This document shows, in pieces, positions 57,965-64,000 of a DNA stretch of 64,000 bases. Source of the DNA: Heliobacterium chlorum (lineage in GTDB: Bacteria > Bacillota > Desulfitobacteriia > Heliobacteriales > Heliobacteriaceae); assembly GCF_014502795.1 (NCBI RefSeq), contig NZ_JACVHF010000017.1, positions 1 through 64,000 on the forward strand. Reading direction: 5' to 3'. Below the pieces are notes generated by a model, which saw nothing but the letters and a program-made list of their open reading frames with translations, had not been told where the DNA came from and ran no database searches. The first letter of the stretch is position 1; every line of letters starts with the position of its first letter. The position numbers and the translations under genes were made by a program.

Positions 57965-60900
57965 TCATGCCTGCCGATCATTGCCAACGGCGTCTTTCGG
58001 TGACCCTTTCGGACGGTCACTTACTTGTGCCAAAGCGGCCAAGACTTGGACATATTCCGTCTCTAGCCTTTGAAATAATTCTCCGGTACAACCAATATCG
58101 CCGGAGCGTCCGCAAGATTCCATTTGTGCACAGAGGGAGGTGAAAGTCTTAGCTCCGATAGCAGCGCTGGCAGATTTTAAGGCATGGGCATTCTCTTTGA
58201 TGCCGGTTGATTCTCGATGGGCCACGGCAAGATTCAGATGCTCCATCAGATGAGCCGATTCGTCGATGTAGGTGGAAAGGATATCATCAAGCAACTCGTC
58301 TAGGTCGGTTTCTTTTACCCCAAGAACTTGGGCGAGTGAAGCCATGTCGATGACAGCTCTGTGTTCCGGCTTCAACGGCAGCCAATGTTTTAACAAGGCG
58401 ATCAGCTTTTCGGGATCGATCGGTTTGCTTATATAATCATCCATGCCGGCATAGAGGCATTTTTCCCGATCCCCCTGCATGGCCAGAGCGGTGATGGCGA
58501 TGATGGGTACATGGCGGGTCGTTTCCGATTCCCAATCGCGGATGACAGCCGTCGTTTCAAAACCATCCATCTCGGGCATATGACAATCCATAAAGATCAG
58601 AGCATAGTCCTGTTTAGCAACGGCGCCAATCGCTTCCAGACCATTGGAGACAGCATGGACGGTCAGTCCTAGTCTTTCTAATAGAGCTGTGGCGAGCCGT
58701 TGATTGACCAAGTTATCTTCCACAAGGAGGATGGGGAGGTCCACATGAAAATAAGTATCGTTGATTCCCAGTTTCTTATCTCGCCACCCCTTGATCTCGG
58801 GTGTCTTTTCTTCTTTAAAAAAGGCGTGAGGCTGAACTGCGATGCGTAAGGGGAGTGTGAACCAGAAAGTAGAACCTTTGCCAGGCACACTGTTCACCCC
58901 GATCCGGCCGCCCATCAATTCGACGAGCCGTTTGGAGATCGCTAATCCGAGACCGGTTCCGCCGAACCGGCGGGATGTAGAACTGTCCGCCTGGGTGAAG
59001 GGATGAAAGAGGCGCTCTTGTACGTCTTTGCTAATCCCGATGCCTGTATCGGTCACGGCAAAGCGGACCCACAGTTCAACGCCATCTTCTGATTCCACCT
59101 GAACATCAACAGTGACGTTGCCATTGTCGGTAAATTTCATAGCGTTGTTGACAAGATTCAACAACACTTGACGTATCCGGTTCGGATCGCCCCAGAGAGG
59201 TGGGGTGGATTGGGACGAAATGTTCGTGGTCAACTCAATGCCTTTTTCTTTTGCCCGGTTGGCAAACAGTTTGGTGACGCTGTGGACAAGTGGAGGCAAG
59301 GAAAAATCGACCATATGGAGTTCCATCTTTTCGGCTTCCACTTTTGAATAGTCTAGAATATCGTTGATCACATTGAGCAAGACCGTGGCCGATTCCATCA
59401 CCGCTTCGGCATACTCCTGTTGTTCCTTGGACAAGTCCGTATCGAGGAGAAGGTCTGTCATGCCTAAGATGCCGTTCATCGGTGTCCGGATCTCATGGCT
59501 CATCATGGCCAAAAAGTTGCTCTTTGCCTGGCTAGATTCTTCCGCTTTCTTTTTGGCTTTTTGCAGTTCTTCTTCCACCTGTTTTTTATCGGTAATGTCC
59601 ATGACTAGCCCGTCGAGACGAATTACTTTTTTGTCGCTGTCAAGGACGGGGATCATGTGATCCCGTACCCAGCGAACAGTTCCATCGTGGCGGATAATGC
59701 GATATTCATTGGCCAAGGGCTGACCGTCTTCGACGAGCGATACCGTTGACATGACCTCTTCAAATTCGTCGGGGTGGATGAATTGCATCCATAGGTCCGG
59801 ATTTTCCATGAAGGCTTCCCGAGGAACGCCGTAAATCTTCTCACTGACCGAGGAGAATTGTAGCATTTTCTGATTGGTCGTATCCAAAGACCAGAAAAGA
59901 AGATCGAGGTTTTCAAATACATTGCTCAACTGCTCCCGTGTGGCGAGCAATGTTTCTTCGATACGCCTGCGCTCGGTGATATCGGAAAAGGTCGTTACGA
60001 CTTGATAGGGGATTTCTGAATCGGGTTGACGTAGCGGTTCTGAGTTAATCTGAACCCAAGTGAGCTCGCCTGTCGGCTTATGTACCCCCATAATGACGTT
60101 ATGACAAGGCTCCCCTGTTTGTAATGTCACCATGGCTGGATGATCTTCTCCGGGGAAAGGAGAACCGTCTTCATGGATGGCTCTCCAGCGGGGATCGACA
60201 GAGGTGCGGCCTTCCATCTGTTCAACCGTTAGACCTAGGATCTGTTCGGCTGTCCGGTTCGCTCTCACGATGCGGCCGTCGCGGCCCTGCACGACCATCC
60301 CTTCAGCCATAGCCGTTACGATCGAGCGGTAGCTTTCCTCACGGTCCCGCAGGGCTGCTTCCGATTCCATTTGCTTGGTAATATCGAGGGTGGCACCCCG
60401 GTAGCCGAGCAATTTGTTCCGCTCATCGAAAAAGGGCACCCCGTTGGCACTCAGCCAAATTATTCGTCCTGAAGGTAGTTGCTTGCGAAAAATCAAGTCT
60501 CGAAAAGGCCGTTCTTGTTGAATAGCTTCCCGGATAATCTTATCATAGGCCCAAATATCGTCATGACACATGAAGGATTTAGCACTTTTACCGATCATCT
60601 CGTCGGGAGGGATTCCCAAGATGTCAATGGTTCGTTCCGATAGGTAGATGTAGCGGCCCTGTAGATCGACTTCCCATATGTACTCGTCAAAGGCGCGAAG
60701 GACATCGCGAAAACGCTGCTCATTTTCTCTCAGTTTTTTTTCCATCTGTTTTAAGTGGGTGATGTCTCGGCCTACGCCGATGATCTCGATGACCTTGCCG
60801 TCGAGATCAAAGATCGGTGAGAGCGAAGTATGATAATATTGTTGTCCTCCAGGGGAAAGAACAGACCACTCATAGACAGTGACCTCGCCGAACAGGCAAC

Positions 60901-61156
60901 GTTCGATAGCGTCCTGGTGAATCTGAGCATCCCCTTCACCCAATATCTCTCGATGGGTTTTATGTAAAAAGACATCGTCTGTCAAACCTGTCGCTTGCAA
61001 CCATCTCCCGTAGACTCCCGTATGCCGTCCTTCGGGGTCCAACGTAAAAATGACGTCATCCATGGCGTTCAGCAGGGTTTGAAACCGCTGTTCCCGTGCT
61101 TGCAAGATCTTTAAAAGCTCTGAATATTGCTTTTCACTTTGCGCAGACTGGCCCAC
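57965..61156 (-). CDS. Soluble multi-PAS hybrid histidine kinase with receiver and HPt domains
   Basis: This 1063-residue protein has no membrane helix. Four PAS/PAC units fill about 20-535, each ending in a DIT-type motif (VGRDITHLKQME, ATLDITKQMES, TFSDITERRR, LVMDITDKKQ). Then come HisKA with [19 protein letters not shown], an ATPase domain with LLNLVNNAMKFTDNG, DTGIGISKD and GGTGLGLAISKRL. A receiver follows with LVEDNLVNQRL and its aspartate in FMDCHMPEMDG, and an HPt domain with histidine 991 in ENAHALKSASAAIGA. It thus holds a full internal phosphorelay and hands phosphate to a regulator encoded elsewhere. PAS units suggest cytoplasmic redox or ligand sensing. Confidence 0.93.
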   Translation of the reverse strand: MGQSAQSEKQYSELLKILQAREQRFQTLLNAMDDVIFTLDPEGRHTGVYGRWLQATGLTDDVFLHKTHREILGEGDAQIHQDAIERCLFGEVTVYEWSVLSPGGQQYYHTSLSPIFDLDGKVIEIIGVGRDITHLKQMEKKLRENEQRFRDVLRAFDEYIWEVDLQGRYIYLSERTIDILGIPPDEMIGKSAKSFMCHDDIWAYDKIIREAIQQERPFRDLIFRKQLPSGRIIWLSANGVPFFDERNKLLGYRGATLDITKQMESEAALRDREESYRSIVTAMAEGMVVQGRDGRIVRANRTAEQILGLTVEQMEGRTSVDPRWRAIHEDGSPFPGEDHPAMVTLQTGEPCHNVIMGVHKPTGELTWVQINSEPLRQPDSEIPYQVVTTFSDITERRRIEETLLATREQLSNVFENLDLLFWSLDTTNQKMLQFSSVSEKIYGVPREAFMENPDLWMQFIHPDEFEEVMSTVSLVEDGQPLANEYRIIRHDGTVRWVRDHMIPVLDSDKKVIRLDGLVMDITDKKQVEEELQKAKKKAEESSQAKSNFLAMMSHEIRTPMNGILGMTDLLLDTDLSKEQQEYAEAVMESATVLLNVINDILDYSKVEAEKMELHMVDFSLPPLVHSVTKLFANRAKEKGIELTTNISSQSTPPLWGDPNRIRQVLLNLVNNAMKFTDNGNVTVDVQVESEDGVELWVRFAVTDTGIGISKDVQERLFHPFTQADSSTSRRFGGTGLGLAISKRLVELMGGRIGVNSVPGKGSTFWFTLPLRIAVQPHAFFKEEKTPEIKGWRDKKLGINDTYFHVDLPILLVEDNLVNQRLATALLERLGLTVHAVSNGLEAIGAVAKQDYALIFMDCHMPEMDGFETTAVIRDWESETTRHVPIIAITALAMQGDREKCLYAGMDDYISKPIDPEKLIALLKHWLPLKPEHRAVIDMASLAQVLGVKETDLDELLDDILSTYIDESAHLMEHLNLAVAHRESTGIKENAHALKSASAAIGAKTFTSLCAQMESCGRSGDIGCTGELFQRLETEYVQVLAALAQVSDRPKGSPKDAVGNDRQA

Positions 61157-61240
61157 TATGAAACCACCGCCTTGAGGTTTCTGTTAAGTTAAATTATACA
61201 TATTTTTCGGGACTGCAGTAGTCCCTGTACGGAGCAGTAT

Positions 61241-61277
61241 AAAAATAAAAAAGCCTCAACCACAAGCGGTGAAGGCT
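61241..61277 (-). terminator. Rho-independent terminator of the M23 peptidase gene
   Basis: On the minus strand AGCCTTCACC pairs with GGTTGAGGCT (two mismatches) around a short loop and is followed by TTTTTTATTTTTA. Confidence 0.7.
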
Positions 61278-61296
61278 AAGACCTTTCGTTTGTTTT

Positions 61297-62103
61297 TTAC
61301 CATAAGCGAAAAGGGGGATCTTTTCGCTTTTCCACATTCTGCCGGATGACAGGAGAGATGATGGTTGGTTGATAGAGGGTTAAAACGAGCTCAGAGCCGT
61401 TGAGTTCATAAGGAGAAGCGTTGACAACGATCTCGGCAGAGGGGTTATTCGAAGTGAGCCGGGGTGCCGCAGGTAGGGGAGAGGAAGGTAAAGGTTTCTT
61501 TGGGGCTTCCTCAGCCGGGGGAAGGGATGGCGAGAAGGTTAGGCTGATTTTAGGTTCCAACGGATTACGGCTATAAAGGCGCGGCGCCACTTTCGGGGTG
61601 TTAGCCGGGAAGGCATGGATGGCGCGGCGAAGAGCGACTGCAAAGGAAGTTTTCCCGCTAAAAGGTTGTCTGCTCGGAGGGACTCTATTCGTACCGGATG
61701 ACTCTGCCGCGGCTAAAAAGGGATAGGGGTTGACCCAGTCTCCTTCAGGACTTCGAATGCCATAATGCAGGTGAGGCGGTGTCGTCCGAGCATTTCCTGT
61801 GTTTCCCACATAACCCACGATCGTACCGGCGGCGATGCGATCGCCGACGCAAACATCGCCGTAGGCGCTTAAATGAGCGTAGTAATGATAGTTTCCGTCA
61901 TCGTCGCGGACCCCGACTCGGTTACCGCCGATCTCGTTGACGCCGACTTTCTCGACGACACCACCGGTCGTAGCGTAGATGGGGGTTCCCCGAACAGCAA
62001 AAATGTCGATGCCGTCATGGGTGACTGTTTCCTTCCGGGGTGCTCCGAAGGTGTCGGTCAGTGTGGCCCCGGGAATTGGGTTAGGAAGTGCTGTAATATG
62101 CAT
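61297..62103 (-). CDS. M23-family metallopeptidase (LytM-like), no signal peptide
   Basis: The peptidase domain occupies the first 135 residues: THDGIDIFAVRGTPIYATTG carries the H-x3-D zinc motif, and TPPHLHYGIRSPEGDW the H-x-H motif. M23 enzymes cut peptide bridges of the cell wall. The C-terminal half is proline-rich and of low complexity (SPSLPPAEEAPKKPLP), with a short end domain YELNGSELVLTLYQPTIISP. No signal peptide is visible, unusual for a wall enzyme; a spore or mother-cell role could explain this. GGAGGT precedes ATG 62103. Confidence 0.88.
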   Translation of the reverse strand: MHITALPNPIPGATLTDTFGAPRKETVTHDGIDIFAVRGTPIYATTGGVVEKVGVNEIGGNRVGVRDDDGNYHYYAHLSAYGDVCVGDRIAAGTIVGYVGNTGNARTTPPHLHYGIRSPEGDWVNPYPFLAAAESSGTNRVPPSRQPFSGKTSFAVALRRAIHAFPANTPKVAPRLYSRNPLEPKISLTFSPSLPPAEEAPKKPLPSSPLPAAPRLTSNNPSAEIVVNASPYELNGSELVLTLYQPTIISPVIRQNVEKRKDPPFRLW

Positions 62104-62319
62104 CAGGAGACCTCCCCGGATCGTTCAGGATTCGTAGATGTTGCCCCGTAATATATATGGTACCATCTCCCCATTTTATGAGGGCATGAAAAGGAATTTA
62201 TAGGACAGACGAGAATTCTAAAATGGGCCTGAACGCTTACTTTGTCCATCGTCCTTCTGTATTGCCGTTAGCCGAAGTCGTTTCATTGCATTTGTATTGA
62301 ATGAAAAGGATGTGCAACC

Positions 62320-62970
62320 ATGACCTATAAAGCGGTTCTCTTCGACCTAGACGGCACATTGCTCGACACATTAGATGATTTGGCGAATTCCATGAACAGG
62401 GTGTTGGCACAGGGCGGCTTTCCGACTCATGATGTCGCCTGCTACCGGTACTTCGTCGGTGACGGATTGCTCACGCTCGTCAAGCGAGTACTGCCGGAAG
62501 AGTGCCGAGACGAGGAAACGGTGCAACGATGTTTCACCGCCATGCAAGCGGAGTATGGCCGGCGGTGGGCCGAACTGACCCGTCCCTACGACGGAATCCC
62601 AGAGCTTCTCCAACAACTTGCCGAACGAGCCATTCCACTCACCATCCTGTCTAACAAGCCTGATGAATGGACACAGATCATGGTGCGGCACTTTTTCCCG
62701 CAACAGGCCTTTCAACTGGTGTACGGACAGCGACCATCGGTACCGAAAAAGCCCGATCCGGCAGGCGCATTGGAAATTGCCGCCGCCCTTGATATTCCGC
62801 CGGAACAATTCCTCTACCTGGGGGACACGAACACGGACATGCAGACGGCCAATAGCGCCGGCATGATGGCTATCGGCGTTCTCTGGGGTTTCCGACCGGC
62901 GGAAGAACTTCTGGCCGCCGGAGCGAAAAAGCTCATCGCCCAACCGAGTGAACTGTTGGCTTATTTCTAG
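62320..62970 (+). CDS. HAD-superfamily hydrolase, phosphoglycolate phosphatase-like
   Basis: The 216-residue HAD protein has VLFDLDGTLLDTLDDLANSM (nucleophile and acid aspartates), ILSNKPDEWTQIM (motif II), PSVPKKPDPAGALEIA (motif III lysine) and YLGDTNTDMQTANSAGM (motif IV). The helical cap domain at about 20-85 fits the Gph/PgmB group. Phosphoglycolate is a common substrate, but related enzymes act on pyrophosphate or sugar phosphates. Single gene, start ATG 62320. Confidence 0.88.
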   Translation: MTYKAVLFDLDGTLLDTLDDLANSMNRVLAQGGFPTHDVACYRYFVGDGLLTLVKRVLPEECRDEETVQRCFTAMQAEYGRRWAELTRPYDGIPELLQQLAERAIPLTILSNKPDEWTQIMVRHFFPQQAFQLVYGQRPSVPKKPDPAGALEIAAALDIPPEQFLYLGDTNTDMQTANSAGMMAIGVLWGFRPAEELLAAGAKKLIAQPSELLAYF

Positions 62971-63010
62971 ACAGCAAGAGTCAACCTATATGGAACATTT
63001 GCAGGGAATC

Positions 63011-63062
63011 GGGGTGTAATGACGCCGCTGCGCTCAAATTGCTAGCTACGTCACCACACCCC
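63011..63062. repeat. Intergenic hairpin related to the one at 41249
   Basis: GGGGTGT-AA-TGACG (63011-63024) pairs with CGTCA-CC-ACACCCC (63049-63062). The 12 bases GGGTGTAATGAC (63012-63023) are identical to the arm at 41250-41261. No T-run follows. Confidence 0.55.
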
Positions 63063-63178
63063 GAGTGTGCTATGTCTATAGTCCAAACAGGAGTGTCCGA
63101 TTTGGTAAACCTGTGGGCACAATTTTCCCATCATTTAGGCGGGTACAAAAGACTTTATATGACAGAGGAGAATTATCG

Positions 63179-64000
63179 ATGCTACTGACCCCTAAAAGTG
63201 AACTAGATCGAAGAATCCATCGTTTACAACAGTTGCTTACTCAAGAAGGCATAGACGGCATGATCATCGTCCAAAATGCCGATCTGTTCTATTTCGCCGG
63301 AACCATCCAGCGTTCTCATCTTTTTATACCTGCCGAGGGCAAGCCGCTGCTTTTCGTCAAGAGAAGTTACGAGCGGGCCAAAGAGGAGTCGGCCCTCAGC
63401 GAAATCATCCCTCTTGATAATCCCAAAGATCTTCCTGCTATGCTGAGTGCTCACGGGCATACCAGCCTAAATACGCTTGGATTCGAACTGGATGTGCTGC
63501 CGGCGAGCCAATTTTTTCGCTACCAAAAGCTCTTTGCCGGAATCCGGCTTGTTGACGGCAGCTCACTCATTCGAACCGTCCGGGCCATCAAATCGGAGTA
63601 TGAGATCGGTCTAATGAAATTAGCCGGTGAACAAAGCCGAGGGGCTTTTGACTATGTATCCCAGTGCTTACAAGCCGGCATAAGCGAACTTGAACTCGCC
63701 AGTCAAGTGGAGGCTTTTTACCGTGCCCAAGGCCATCCCGGTCATGTGCGTACCCGGGGATTCAATATGGATATCGGCTACGGACAGCTATCATCAGGGA
63801 CAAGCTTGGCCATTCCTTCCTTTTTCGAAGGCCCCATCGGCGGTACGGGACTTTCGCCCCTGCTGTCCATGGGCTCGGGAACAAAGATCATCGAACGGGA
63901 TGAAACGGTCTTCGTCGATTACGTCGGTATTCGAGAAGGCTATATGGTCGATGCGACGCGGGTGTTTTGCATAGGAAAACTTCCCGACCACCTGGTCCGT
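63179..64000 (+). CDS. M24-family Xaa-Pro peptidase, 3' end outside the window
   Basis: An open frame runs from ATG 63179, after GAGGAG at 63165-63170, to the end of the window, giving 274 residues without a stop. The N-terminal creatinase-like domain has LDRRIHRLQQLLTQEGIDGM and NADLFYFAGTIQRSHLF. The start of the pita-bread catalytic domain follows with RTVRAIKSEYEIGLMKLAGE. The first two metal-ligand regions appear in DETVFVDYVGIREGYMVDATR. It would remove N-terminal residues before proline or act as a related dipeptidase. The remaining metal ligands lie beyond 64000. Confidence 0.88.
   Translation, partial: MLLTPKSELDRRIHRLQQLLTQEGIDGMIIVQNADLFYFAGTIQRSHLFIPAEGKPLLFVKRSYERAKEESALSEIIPLDNPKDLPAMLSAHGHTSLNTLGFELDVLPASQFFRYQKLFAGIRLVDGSSLIRTVRAIKSEYEIGLMKLAGEQSRGAFDYVSQCLQAGISELELASQVEAFYRAQGHPGHVRTRGFNMDIGYGQLSSGTSLAIPSFFEGPIGGTGLSPLLSMGSGTKIIERDETVFVDYVGIREGYMVDATRVFCIGKLPDHLVR

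Overview
The window looks like chromosome of an endospore-forming, anaerobic Firmicute of the Clostridia. The grounds are strong AGGAGG ribosome sites, two GerA-type spore-germination operons, AdhE, the anaerobic glycerol-3-phosphate dehydrogenase GlpABC, and many ECF, riboswitch and antitermination features. A Heliobacteriaceae or Peptococcaceae-like host is my guess from gene content; no rRNA or other phylogenetic marker is present. I see no tRNA, rRNA, CRISPR array or replication origin.

Layout. (1) Bases 1-3050 are accessory DNA: the tail of an IS21-type istB, the IS right end, a frameshifted nuclease, a DUF3795 protein, a 24-bp tandem repeat and a phage-type HTH protein. (2) 3355-7603 is a cobalamin-riboswitch operon with a probable alpha-ribazole kinase (CblS), its ECF S component (CblT) and a single-chain ECF module (ATPase-ATPase-EcfT). 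(3) 7655-11636 holds a LUD-domain protein, an ArsR-family regulator and a four-domain sulfur enzyme (CoA-disulfide reductase, rhodanese, TusA, DsrE). (4) 11947-16023 is germination operon 1. (5) 16243-28917 is a mixed block: PanE-like reductase, AdhE, Zn/Cd P-type ATPase with its own operator, SulP transporter, ECF S component, hybrid histidine kinase and small unknowns. (6) 29175-45216 is the main metabolic block: glpP, glpF, glpK, glpABC, pyk, then gap-pgk-tpiA-gpmI-eno. (7) 45315-64000 contains an unusual soluble MCP-PhnD fusion, an exonuclease, germination operon 2 on the minus strand with a small D-like subunit missed by size cut-offs, a divergent Fpg/Nei glycosylase, an aldehyde dehydrogenase, a YcdB/SLH surface protein, a large multi-PAS hybrid kinase, an M23 peptidase, a HAD phosphatase and the start of an M24 peptidase.

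How the parts work together. Glycerol enters through GlpF, is phosphorylated by GlpK and oxidised by GlpABC to dihydroxyacetone phosphate. TpiA, GapA, Pgk, GpmI, Eno and Pyk, all encoded here, take this to pyruvate; AdhE can dispose of reducing power. The most interesting signal is regulatory. A shared box, AACTTGATATT, lies just before an intrinsic terminator in the leaders of glpF, glpA and gap. In the glpF and glpA leaders a competing antiterminator hairpin overlaps the 5' arm of the terminator, and ATGGAGA lies in its loop. Because glpP, an antiterminator gene, starts the cluster, I infer a GlpP regulon that may reach into lower glycolysis. A second unexplained signal is a series of TTGCA motifs at strict 10/11-bp spacing in front of a glpF promoter.
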